A stretch of 64,000 bases of DNA from assembly GCA_017509605.1 (NCBI GenBank), contig JAFWPH010000003.1:1-64000 (forward strand), given 5' to 3'. Source of the stretch: Bacteroidaceae bacterium (GTDB lineage: Bacteria; Bacteroidota; Bacteroidia; Bacteroidales; Bacteroidaceae). Under the pieces are notes generated by a model. The model saw nothing but the letters and a program-made list of their open reading frames with translations, made no database searches and was not told the origin of the DNA. Positions 53,758 to 60,786 of this stretch are shown here, in pieces. Made by a program: the position numbers and the translations under genes. The number at the start of each line of letters is the position of its first letter. Position 1 is the first letter of the stretch.

Positions 53758-54873
53758 TTATACAGGATTGGAAGCAAATTCCATGAGGTATGCTTTGATG
53801 AATCCGTCGATTTTGCCGTCCATCACCGCTCCGACATCTGATGTCTGGTATTGCGTGCGGTGGTCTTTCACTCGCCGGTCGTCGAACACATAGCTTCGGA
53901 TCTGAGATCCCCATTCAATCTTCTTCTTGCCCGCCTCAATCTTCTGTTGCTCTGCCATGCGTTTCTGAAGAGCGCGGTCGTAGAGTTGTGAGCGCAACAG
54001 TCGCAGGGCGTTCTGCCTGTTCTCGAGCTGTTTGCGCGTCTCCGTGTTTTCAATGAGGATTTCCTCCTCTTCACCGGTGTCGGGATCGACATACTGGTAG
54101 CGCAGACGTACGCCCGTCTCCACCTTGTTGACGTTCTGTCCTCCGGCGCCACTGGAGCGGAAGAGGTCCCAAGTGATCTTGTTTTTGTCAATGACCACTT
54201 CGATAGTGTCATCGACGAGTGGAGTGACGAAAACCGATGCGAAGGAGGTCATACGCTTACCCTGAGCGTTGAAAGGTGAGACGCGCACCAGGCGGTGCAC
54301 TCCGTTCTCGCCTTTGAGGTAGCCGTAGGCCGAGTCGCCTTCTATCTCCATGGTGACGGTCTTGATACCAGCATCGTCGCCCTCCTGATAGTTGCTGATC
54401 CTCACTTTGTAACCATGTGCCTCGGCCCATCGCTGGTACATCCGCATGAGCATCTGCGCCCAGTCCTGACTCTCCGTTCCGCCCGCACCAGAGTTGATTT
54501 TCAGCACGCAGTCCATGCTGTCAGCCTCGTTCCGGAGCATATTCCTCAGTTCAAGTTTCTCGATGAGGTCGAGTGCGGTGGCGTAGGCCGTGTCCACTTC
54601 CTCTTCGGTCACCATCTCATCCTTGAAGAATTCCATGGCGAGGGTGAGTTCCTCTGTGGCGTTTTTTACTTCCTCGTATCCGTCAATCCATTTGCGGATG
54701 TCCTTCACCTTTTTCATCTGCTCCTCTGCTGCTTTGGCGTCGTCCCAAAAACCTGGTGCCTGGGTGCGCAGTTCCTCCTCCTCCACTTCTATGCGCTTGT
54801 TTTCGATGTCAAGGTACTTATGAAGCGACTCCGTCCGCTCCTGGATGTCTTTCAGTTGTTCTAAAGTGATCAT
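53758..54873 (-). CDS. prfB: Peptide chain release factor 2
   Basis: RF2 ends translation at UGA and UAA. The 371-residue protein has the anticodon-like SPF motif in 'RVSPFNAQGKR', the catalytic GGQ in 'SSGAGGQNVNKVETGVR' and the typical 'NSGAGGTESQDWAQMLMRMY'. Many prfB genes need a programmed +1 frameshift at CTT TGA C after about 25 codons. Here the frame is continuous, and at the corresponding place (54808-54816) the sequence reads TAC CTT GAC, exactly what would remain if the shifting T had been deleted. UGA-dependent autoregulation is therefore absent. The promoter overlaps a tandem repeat upstream. Confidence 0.95.
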   Translation of the reverse strand: MITLEQLKDIQERTESLHKYLDIENKRIEVEEEELRTQAPGFWDDAKAAEEQMKKVKDIRKWIDGYEEVKNATEELTLAMEFFKDEMVTEEEVDTAYATALDLIEKLELRNMLRNEADSMDCVLKINSGAGGTESQDWAQMLMRMYQRWAEAHGYKVRISNYQEGDDAGIKTVTMEIEGDSAYGYLKGENGVHRLVRVSPFNAQGKRMTSFASVFVTPLVDDTIEVVIDKNKITWDLFRSSGAGGQNVNKVETGVRLRYQYVDPDTGEEEEILIENTETRKQLENRQNALRLLRSQLYDRALQKRMAEQQKIEAGKKKIEWGSQIRSYVFDDRRVKDHRTQYQTSDVGAVMDGKIDGFIKAYLMEFASNPV

Positions 54874-54891
54874 GATTGTTCAATTTAACTG

Positions 54892-54922
54892 CAAAATTAC
54901 GAAAAATCGAGAGCAGAACAAA
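54892..54922 (-). promoter_or_regulatory. prfB promoter
   Basis: On the minus strand TTTG (54922-54919) and TAATTTTG (54899-54892) are 19 bases apart, 19 bases before the prfB ATG. The -33 element lies inside the first 84-base tandem repeat. Confidence 0.8.
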
Positions 54923-55148
54923 AGAAAAAACTTGTTTTTCTTTTTTATGCCGAGATGGAGTAATTTCGGCGGAGCCAATGTTACGAAAAATCGAGAGCAG
55001 AACAAAAGAAAAAACTTGTTTTTCTTTTTTATGCCGAGATGGAGTAATTTCGGCAAAGCCAATGTTACGAAAAATCGAGAGCAGAACAAAAGAAAAATCT
55101 TGTTTTTCTTTTTTATGCCGAGATGGAGTAATTTCGGCGAAGCCAATG
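54897..55148 (+). repeat. Three tandem 84-base repeats upstream of prfB (hairpin family copies 3-5)
   Basis: Units at 54897-54980, 54981-55064 and 55065-55148 differ at only a few positions, and a partial fourth (TTACGG) follows. Each holds CGAGAGCAGA, an AGAAAAA/TTTTTCT hairpin around CTTG, TATGCCGAGATGG and a GCCGA/TCGGC stem, ending GCCAATG. The minus strand of each unit also carries TTTG, 19 bases, then TAACATTG, a one-mismatch copy of the prfB promoter. Since 84 is divisible by three, several frames stay open through the array, but they encode only low-complexity sequence. The remaining 55149-55221 holds no gene that I recognise. Confidence 0.85.
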
Positions 55149-55221
55149 TTACGGAAAAACTCCTGAATACAGATACTGGTCTGCCTTGTTGTTGAAGATT
55201 TGTTGTATTTCGTGTAGCTTT

Positions 55222-55614
55222 TCAGTGCTTGGCGTACATTTTCCTCACGATATAGAATCCGATGATGAATCCCAAAACCACTCCGATAGTGTTGGCGATG
55301 AAGTCAATCCAGTCACCACTCCTGAAACCATTGGTGCAGTATCGTTGCACCAGTTCTATCAGTCCACCGAAAACGATAGGGTAGAAGGTGGTTCTGCGTA
55401 AGTCTTTGGGGGTGAAATCGTAAGTCCTTCTGACGTGGTAGATGTCCCACCAGACGCAAAGGCTCAGGACTCCGTACATGACGAAATGCACCCATTTGTC
55501 GAGCAGGTTGAAGTCTTGGAGCGGTTTGATGTCGGGGATAGGCACCACTGATGCGATGAAGACCAGTATGTATGCCACAGATGACAGTTTGTATGCTCTG
55601 ATATAGTTTATCAT
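55222..55614 (-). CDS. VanZ-family membrane protein
   Basis: This 130-residue protein has three to four transmembrane segments. 'DKWVHFVMYGVLSL' near residue 40 and 'LIELVQRYCTNGFRSGDWIDFIANTIGVVLG' region near 90-120 are the VanZ signatures. VanZ-like proteins are small integral membrane proteins of unknown biochemical function; the name comes from a gene in a vancomycin resistance cluster and does not imply resistance here. The ATG at 55614 is used; a further upstream start would add hydrophilic residues that overlap the transporter promoter region. Confidence 0.88.
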   Translation of the reverse strand: MINYIRAYKLSSVAYILVFIASVVPIPDIKPLQDFNLLDKWVHFVMYGVLSLCVWWDIYHVRRTYDFTPKDLRRTTFYPIVFGGLIELVQRYCTNGFRSGDWIDFIANTIGVVLGFIIGFYIVRKMYAKH

Positions 55615-55647
55615 ACCACTTTTGTGAGATTGTCTTGAAATACTTAG

Positions 55648-55675
55648 CAAAATTAGTCGAAATTTTGTAAATTTG
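55648..55675. promoter_or_regulatory. Divergent promoters of the VanZ and symporter genes
   Basis: TAATTTTG on the minus strand at 55655-55648 faces VanZ, and TAAATTTG on the plus strand at 55668-55675 faces the symporter gene. Both fit the -7 consensus; the -33 elements would overlap, and neither is a good match. Confidence 0.5.
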
Positions 55676-55736
55676 CACGATTTTTATTCTGAAATCTTAC
55701 GATTTGAGATTTTTTTTATCAAACAATCTGACATCT

Positions 55737-57113
55737 ATGGCATTCAAAAAGAGAGAGAACTTCGGACGTATTGGCGCTGTGCTTGCCGCGGCTGGTTCCG
55801 CTGTAGGACTTGGTAATATATGGCGCTTTCCCATCGAGACGGGAAAAAATGGAGGCGCGGCCTTCGTCTTGGTCTATATCTTATGTGTGATTGTGTTGGG
55901 ATTGCCCGTGATGATCAGCGAGTTCATGATAGGCCGTTCCACTCAATCGAACACTGCTGCCGCCTACCGTAAGCTCTCACCCGACACACAGTGGAAGTGG
56001 GTTGGACGTCTTGGTGTGCTGACTGGTTTTCTGATTTTCAGTTATTACTCGGTGGTAGCCGGATGGACGGTGGAGTATGCGGGCTACGCGCTCTTCAACG
56101 TCTTTGCACACGAGAACGACTACAAGCTGATGTTCAGTGAGTTTTCGGCCAACCCTTACCGTCCTGTATTGTGGCTTTTCATTTTCATGTTCGTCACCCA
56201 TGTGATTATCGTTCGTGGTGTGAAGAGTGGCATAGAGCGAGTGAGCAAGATCCTGATGCCCACATTGTTCCTTTTGATTATGATGTTGGTGTTCTGCGCT
56301 GTGACGCTTCCTGGCAGCGGCCCAGGCATCGATTTCATCATCCGGCCCGACTTCTCGAAAATCGACGGCATGGTGGTGTTGAGTGCTATGGGACAGGCAT
56401 TTTTCTCCTTGAGTATCGGTATGGGTTGCCTATGTACCTACGCGTCTTATTTCAGTTCCGATACCAATATCACGCGTTCCGCCATCAATGTGGCGTCGAT
56501 CGACACGATGATTGCCATCATGTCGGGTTTCATCATCTTCCCCGCCGCGGCGAGTGCCGGTTATATGCTCTCTCCCGATGATGTGGGTCCGTCATTGATT
56601 TTCATCACCTTGCCTCATGTCTTCCAGCAGGCCTTCTCAGGCGCTCCCATCTTGGCATACATTTTTTCCGTGATGTTCTATCTGCTGTTGATACTCGCTG
56701 CGTTGACCTCAACCATATCCATGCATGAGGTGATTACCGCTTATCTGTCGGAGGAATTTGAACTTTCGAGGAAGAAGGCCGCTCGTATAGTGACCTGCTC
56801 TTGTGCATTCCTGGGTATCTTCTGTGCCTTGTCTTTCGGTGTGCTGGGCGGTTTCGCTCCGTTCGGGAAGACTATTTTCGACTGGTTCGACTTCCTTTCT
56901 TCTACCATACTGCTGCCATTTGGTGGTATGCTGATATCCATTTTCACGGGATGGCATCTGAACAAGCGTCTCATGTACGATGAGTTGACCAACTATGGCA
57001 CCATCCGTATCCGCTATTTCAAGGTCCTTGTGTTTATCCTTCGTTTTGTGGCTCCGGTGGCGATCGGTTTCATCTTCCTCAACGAGACAGGCATCTTTGA
57101 TGTGTTCAAGTGA
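55737..57113 (+). CDS. Sodium-dependent symporter of the NSS (SNF) family
   Basis: The 458-residue protein has about eleven to twelve transmembrane helices of the LeuT fold. 'GRIGAVLAAAGSAVGLGNIWRFP' region near the N-terminus contains the sodium and substrate site of helix 1 ('AVGLGNIWRFP'), and 'FSLSIGMGCLCTYASYF' corresponds to helix 6 with the unwound segment. Bacterial members import amino acids such as leucine, tryptophan or tyrosine with sodium; the substrate cannot be told. The ATG at 55737 is chosen because the family starts shortly before 'RENFGRIGAVLA'. A very small gene follows after 41 bases. Confidence 0.93.
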   Translation: MAFKKRENFGRIGAVLAAAGSAVGLGNIWRFPIETGKNGGAAFVLVYILCVIVLGLPVMISEFMIGRSTQSNTAAAYRKLSPDTQWKWVGRLGVLTGFLIFSYYSVVAGWTVEYAGYALFNVFAHENDYKLMFSEFSANPYRPVLWLFIFMFVTHVIIVRGVKSGIERVSKILMPTLFLLIMMLVFCAVTLPGSGPGIDFIIRPDFSKIDGMVVLSAMGQAFFSLSIGMGCLCTYASYFSSDTNITRSAINVASIDTMIAIMSGFIIFPAAASAGYMLSPDDVGPSLIFITLPHVFQQAFSGAPILAYIFSVMFYLLLILAALTSTISMHEVITAYLSEEFELSRKKAARIVTCSCAFLGIFCALSFGVLGGFAPFGKTIFDWFDFLSSTILLPFGGMLISIFTGWHLNKRLMYDELTNYGTIRIRYFKVLVFILRFVAPVAIGFIFLNETGIFDVFK

Positions 57114-57154
57114 TTTCCTACCAGTAATATGGCACAGTACACTACAGACTAACG

Positions 57155-57265
57155 ATGAAGAACAGTTTCTTTTATTTCAATAAGGCCGACCGGCGTGTGA
57201 TTGTCCTTCTCGGGGCAATCGCTTTGATAGCGTTTGTGGGGTTGCTGGTGGCTCGAATACTATAA
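57155..57265 (+). CDS. 36-residue membrane peptide, possibly a truncated ComEA-like protein
   Basis: The frame encodes MKNSFFYFNKADRRVIVLL, then a hydrophobic helix and a stop (36 residues). The 'FFYFxKADRRxIxxLL' start is like the N-terminus of Bacteroidetes helix-hairpin-helix (ComEA-like) membrane proteins, which continue for some 250 more residues with DNA-binding HhH motifs. Here the frame stops right after the transmembrane helix, and no HhH sequence is found behind it; the strong terminator at 57318 follows. Either this is the remnant of such a gene or a short membrane protein derived from it. The likeness rests on memory of the family. Confidence 0.5.
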   Translation: MKNSFFYFNKADRRVIVLLGAIALIAFVGLLVARIL

Positions 57266-57310
57266 CTCGGCCAACTCTGGAAAACCAGACGATTAGAATA
57301 ATGGAAAAAA

Positions 57311-57346
57311 CAAAAAAAGACTTGCTGATTCAGCAAGTCTTTTTTA
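57311..57346. terminator. Bidirectional terminator between the symporter unit and tRNA-Phe
   Basis: AGACTTGCT/AGCAAGTCT with loop GATTC, flanked by an A run on the left and a T run on the right, so it can end both the plus-strand symporter transcript and the minus-strand tRNA-Phe transcript. Confidence 0.92.
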
Positions 57347-57348
57347 AG

Positions 57349-57421
57349 TGGTACCTCCAGGATTCGAACCGGGGACACACGGATTTTCAGTCCGATGCTC
57401 TACCACCTGAGCTAAGGCACC
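57349..57421 (-). tRNA. tRNA-Phe (anticodon GAA)
   Basis: Minus-strand cloverleaf: acceptor GGTGCCT/AGGTACC, D arm with AGCTCAGGTGGTAGAGC, anticodon stem CGGA/TCCG around CTGAAAA (anticodon GAA), T arm CCCCGGTTCGAATCCTGGA, discriminator A, no encoded CCA. Confidence 0.95.
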
Positions 57422-57453
57422 AAAAGCAAATGGCTTAATTGTCATTTGCGGTG

Positions 57454-57485
57454 CAAAGTTAGCACTTTTCCTCGAACCTCCCAAA
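57454..57485 (-). promoter_or_regulatory. tRNA-Phe promoter
   Basis: On the minus strand TTTG (57485-57482) and TAACTTTG (57461-57454) are 20 bases apart; the start region CACCGCAAAT is shared exactly with the tRNA-Glu promoter. Confidence 0.85.
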
Positions 57486-57553
57486 TTTTTCTATGATTTT
57501 TTTCTGAGGCTCTTGATTTTTATTGTAAAAACACCACTTTTTGCATGAAAGAG

Positions 57554-57584
57554 TTGCGAGTTACAATAAAATGGGTTAACTTTG
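57554..57584 (+). promoter_or_regulatory. tRNA-Pro promoter
   Basis: TTG at 57554-57556 and TAACTTTG at 57577-57584 are 20 bases apart, just before tRNA-Pro. Confidence 0.85.
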
Positions 57585-57603
57585 CATTGTCTTTCGGGAC
57601 TAT

Positions 57604-57676
57604 CGGAAAGTAGCGCAGTTGGTAGCGTACTACGTTCGGGACGTAGGGGTCGGGAGTTCGAGTCTCCTCTTTCCGA
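57604..57676 (+). tRNA. tRNA-Pro (anticodon CGG)
   Basis: Acceptor CGGAAAG/CTTTCCG, D arm GCGCAGTTGGTAGCGT, anticodon stem CTACG/CGTAG around TTCGGGA (anticodon CGG), T arm GGGAGTTCGAGTCTCC, discriminator A. CCA is not complete in the gene. Confidence 0.95.
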
Positions 57677-57681
57677 CAAAA

Positions 57682-57718
57682 GGCGGCAAGCGAGTCCTTC
57701 GTTTGACGTCTTTTTTTC
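57682..57718 (+). terminator. tRNA-Pro terminator
   Basis: GGCG..CAAGCGA pairs with TCGTTTG..CGTC and is followed by seven T residues. The stem contains two G-T pairs. Confidence 0.8.
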
Positions 57719-57780
57719 TTTTCTCACCCATCAAGGTGTGACGATCTTCATAATAGACTAATTAACAAATATATACGACT

Positions 57781-59919
57781 ATGAGAAGACTTATTTTCAT
57801 TTTGCTTTCGTCAATTCTGCCTGTTTACGGACTTCAGGCGCAAAACACAGGAGCCGATGCTCCACCTGTTTCGTGGACTGCCGATAATGGTAACGGCACC
57901 TTTACCAATCCTCTGTTTTACGATGAGTTCAGCGACCCCGACATCCTTCGCGTGGGCGACGACTATTATCTCGCCGGCACCACTATGCACACGGTTCCAG
58001 GCCTTGTAATCCTTCATTCCAAGGACTTGGTAAACTGGGAAAACATCAGTTACTGTTTCGACCGTTTTGACTTCACCGAGGACCGTTTCTCGTTGAAGAA
58101 CCATGAGGAGATTTACGGCCAAGGTGTCTGGGCGCCTTGTATCCGCTATGCCAACGGGCAGTTTTACGTCTTCACCAACGTGAATGGAAAGGGCTTGCAG
58201 TGCTACACGTCGAAAGACATCCGTGGTCCTTGGGTGCACCACAATATGCAGGGCAACATCTACGACCTCGGAGTGCTGTTTGATGACGACGGCAAGGTTT
58301 ATGCCGTCCATGGTTATGGAGAGGTGAAATGCACGGAGTTGAAACCCGACATGAGCGGTCCGAAGGAGGAGACGGAGAGGGTGATTATCCCCGAAGGCAA
58401 TGGCGTGGGCGAAGGACACCATTTTTATAAGATCAACGGTATGTACTATCTGATATCGACTGACTACCGTCCTAATGGCCGTACTCTTTGTTCCCGGTCG
58501 AAGAACATCTGGGGTCCTTATGAGACCCGTGTCATCACTGCCGACGAAACCTACGGATACCATGCAGCATCACTCACACAGGTGCCACGTGGCGAAAAAT
58601 ACCGCATAGGACACGATGGAACGAAGTTTGGTCTTGGGCCTGTTGACAAGGATGCCACTGCCTGTACCAACGCACATCAGGGTGGTATTGTGAGTACTCC
58701 CGATGGTCAGTGGTGGGCATTGTTCATGCAGGACTTCCATTCCATTGGGCGCACAGTATGCCTGATGCCCATGACCTGGGTTGACGGCTGGCCGATGGTG
58801 GGGCTGGAAGGCAACCTTGGACGAGCTCCCCGCACATGGTTCAAGCCTGGTGTTCAGCCAGACGCCAATGGCGCGGTTGCCTCGCAACCCATGCGTGCAC
58901 CTTATAATCGCAGTGAGTCGTTCGACGGTAAGGTTTTGGGTCGTGTGTGGCAGTGGAACCACAATCCTGACGACAAGATGTGGTCGTTGAAGGGCGGTCG
59001 CTTGCGTTTGAACGCGATGCCTGCCGAACAGTTGATGTGGGCTCGCAACACACTGACCCAGCGTGTGATAGGTCCACAGAGCATTACCACAGTAGAGCTC
59101 TATACCAAAGGGATGAAAGACGGTGATGTGTGTGGCCTGGGCAACATCAACGTTCCTTGTTCGTGGATAGGACTTGTCAAGAACACCAACCAGTTGACTC
59201 TCCGTTGCTTCGAGCAGTTGACCAACGATACCATGGATGTGGCGGTGGAACTGCCCATGGGCAAGGTCTGGTTACGCTGCATTGGCGATTACGACAAGGA
59301 TCAGGCGCAGTACGCTTATTCCACAGATGGCGTGACGTTCAAGACACTTGGTCGCATGATGCCACTTTCATATCAGCTTATCTCTTTCCAGGGCTCCCGT
59401 CATGCGCTGTTCGCTTTCAATGTGAAGGGGAAAAATGGTGGGTATGCGGAGTTCGACAACTTCACGGTTGACGAGCCGAAGGCAGTCCGTAATAATATAC
59501 CATACGGAAAGACCTTCCGAATCATCAATTTGGCTACAAATAGACCCATGGAAGCCACAACGCACGGACCTGTCTATGACACGACGCCAGGTAATGACGG
59601 TCTACGCACCCGTTTCAAGATTGTCGATAAAGGGCATGGTCAGGTGTTGCTTCAGTGTGCCGACGGTCGTTATGTGTGCGCCACGGGTTTGGGCCTGCCT
59701 GGGGACGTGCTGACAACGACTGATGCCTCTAAGGCCGAGGTGTTCCTCTGGCAGGACTATCTTGACCATGAGTTCATGCTGATGTCGATGCGCACGCATT
59801 TATATATAGGTAAGAGCCCAACGACAGGCAGTCCTTACTCGATGGACTTCAAGGGTGCCGACCCCGCGCGCAAGAACGGGGCGGTGTTCCGGTGGGAGGA
59901 GTTGGTGCCACAGCCATAA
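57781..59919 (+). CDS. Secreted GH43 enzyme (beta-xylosidase/arabinofuranosidase-like)
   Basis: The 712-residue protein has a signal peptide (LIFILLSSILPVYGLQA). Residues about 35-340 form a five-bladed GH43 propeller: the base Asp52 in 'FSDPDILRVGDDYYLAGT', the modulator Asp162 in 'IYDLGVLFDDDG', and the acid Glu211 in 'GVGEGHHFYKINGMYYL'. A second domain (about 375-570) looks like the beta-sandwich attached to GH43 xylosidases, with 'SFDGKVLGRVWQWNHNPDD', and a third (about 580-712) is a beta-trefoil-like tail. The probable activity is on xylan or arabinan side chains, but GH43 specificity cannot be told safely. No SusC/D genes are close. A strong terminator follows. Confidence 0.88.
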   Translation: MRRLIFILLSSILPVYGLQAQNTGADAPPVSWTADNGNGTFTNPLFYDEFSDPDILRVGDDYYLAGTTMHTVPGLVILHSKDLVNWENISYCFDRFDFTEDRFSLKNHEEIYGQGVWAPCIRYANGQFYVFTNVNGKGLQCYTSKDIRGPWVHHNMQGNIYDLGVLFDDDGKVYAVHGYGEVKCTELKPDMSGPKEETERVIIPEGNGVGEGHHFYKINGMYYLISTDYRPNGRTLCSRSKNIWGPYETRVITADETYGYHAASLTQVPRGEKYRIGHDGTKFGLGPVDKDATACTNAHQGGIVSTPDGQWWALFMQDFHSIGRTVCLMPMTWVDGWPMVGLEGNLGRAPRTWFKPGVQPDANGAVASQPMRAPYNRSESFDGKVLGRVWQWNHNPDDKMWSLKGGRLRLNAMPAEQLMWARNTLTQRVIGPQSITTVELYTKGMKDGDVCGLGNINVPCSWIGLVKNTNQLTLRCFEQLTNDTMDVAVELPMGKVWLRCIGDYDKDQAQYAYSTDGVTFKTLGRMMPLSYQLISFQGSRHALFAFNVKGKNGGYAEFDNFTVDEPKAVRNNIPYGKTFRIINLATNRPMEATTHGPVYDTTPGNDGLRTRFKIVDKGHGQVLLQCADGRYVCATGLGLPGDVLTTTDASKAEVFLWQDYLDHEFMLMSMRTHLYIGKSPTTGSPYSMDFKGADPARKNGAVFRWEELVPQP

Positions 59920-59935
59920 TAACTTGATAAAACGG

Positions 59936-59968
59936 AAAAAGGCATCCACTGCGGTGGATGCCTTTTTT
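59936..59968. terminator. Bidirectional terminator between the GH43 gene and rplS
   Basis: GGCATCCAC/GTGGATGCC with loop TGCG, preceded by an A run and followed by six T residues. It serves the GH43 gene on the plus strand and rplS on the minus strand. Confidence 0.93.
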
Positions 59969-60011
59969 AAGCTTTGCCATAGGCAGACTGTAAGTCTGAA
60001 CCCCATGTCGC

Positions 60012-60380
60012 TTATTTCTCCTTGTTGGTAGTAAGTTTCTCCTTGATACGTGCTTTCTTACCAGTGAGTTTACGGAGGTAGTAGAGTTTGGCTCTACGTA
60101 CTTTACCTACCTTGTTGAGCTCGATGCTCTGAATGTTTGGAGAGTCGAAAGGGAAGATACGCTCAACACCTACAGTGCCCGACATCTTGCGGACGGTGAA
60201 GCGCTTCTTGTCTCTTTCTCCCCGGATTTTGATGACCACACCGCGATAGGCCTGGATACGCTCCTTGGAACCCTCGATGATTTTGTAGTTAACGGTAATG
60301 GTGTCACCAGCCTTGAAACGTGGGAAATCTTTGTTGTTACCACTTGCAAAGGCTTCTTCTGCAACTCTAATCAAATCCAT
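60012..60380 (-). CDS. rplS: 50S ribosomal protein L19
   Basis: L19 lies at the interface of the ribosomal subunits. The 122-residue protein has '[16 protein letters not shown]', '[17 protein letters not shown]', '[21 protein letters not shown]' region and '[21 protein letters not shown]', which match L19 along its whole length. A short Lys-rich tail is present. It stands alone, without the rpsP-rimM-trmD genes that accompany it in many bacteria. Its promoter lies at 60467-60498. Confidence 0.97.
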   Translation of the reverse strand: MDLIRVAEEAFASGNNKDFPRFKAGDTITVNYKIIEGSKERIQAYRGVVIKIRGERDKKRFTVRKMSGTVGVERIFPFDSPNIQSIELNKVGKVRRAKLYYLRKLTGKKARIKEKLTTNKEK

Positions 60381-60466
60381 TGTCTGAATCTTTTTTTAAT
60401 TGTTATTAGGCGCAACGAAGCATACTCAGCTATCTCTTTTCTGGCAGCGGCTTCGCTAAAGCGGTG

Positions 60467-60498
60467 CAAAATAAGTGTTTTTTTCGCAAATAACCAAA
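60467..60498 (-). promoter_or_regulatory. rplS promoter
   Basis: On the minus strand TTTG (60498-60495) and TTATTTTG (60474-60467, one mismatch) are 20 bases apart. The next bases are CACCGC, as in the tRNA promoters. Confidence 0.7.
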
Positions 60499-60568
60499 AT
60501 ATTATCATAAAAAAGGTCGTTGATAGGTACAAAAATCTTTTTTTCTGAAAAAAGTCATGATTTTCAAC

Positions 60569-60597
60569 TTGTAAATGAGGATAAATAGCTAACTTTG
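60569..60597 (+). promoter_or_regulatory. Promoter of the IMP cyclohydrolase/mreBCD unit
   Basis: TTG at 60569-60571 and TAACTTTG at 60590-60597 are 18 bases apart. The transcript would have a leader of about 180 bases that contains hairpin repeat copy 6. The 406-base gap between rplS and this gene is otherwise AT-rich sequence without a gene. Confidence 0.75.
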
Positions 60598-60659
60598 CAC
60601 TCTAAAACCTTTAACGTCAGATTCCGCTGTGTACGTAAACACTGAAAAAAACGTTTTCT

Positions 60660-60713
60660 TTAAGCCAAATGAGCAGAGTGATGCTTGCATCGGCTATGCC
60701 ATGGCGAGAAAAG
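60660..60713 (+). repeat. Intergenic hairpin repeat, copy 6 (leader of the IMP cyclohydrolase gene)
   Basis: TTAAGCCAAATGAGCAGA, then a GATGC/GCATC hairpin, then TATGCCATGGCGAGAAAA. Both outer blocks are nearly identical to copy 1 at 21094, whereas the stem between has a different sequence but still pairs. It lies within the expected 5' leader. Confidence 0.6.
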
Positions 60714-60786
60714 ATGTATGAATGTGAAGGTTAAAAAGCCAAAAGAAATCATATACTAAGACCCTTTAATTATCGATTCAAGTTTT

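Noticed and set aside
54897-55148. CRISPR array
   Set aside because: The three units are contiguous without unique spacers, and no cas gene is present.
54845-55195. Open frames of 88-116 codons across the tandem repeats
   Set aside because: The unit length of 84 is a multiple of three, which keeps frames open automatically; the product would be low-complexity (FFFF, NKRK) and overlaps the prfB promoter.
60660-60713. ZTP or other purine-related riboswitch in front of the IMP cyclohydrolase gene
   Set aside because: The sequence blocks do not resemble the conserved ZTP (pfl) core, and related copies occur in unrelated intergenic places and orientations.
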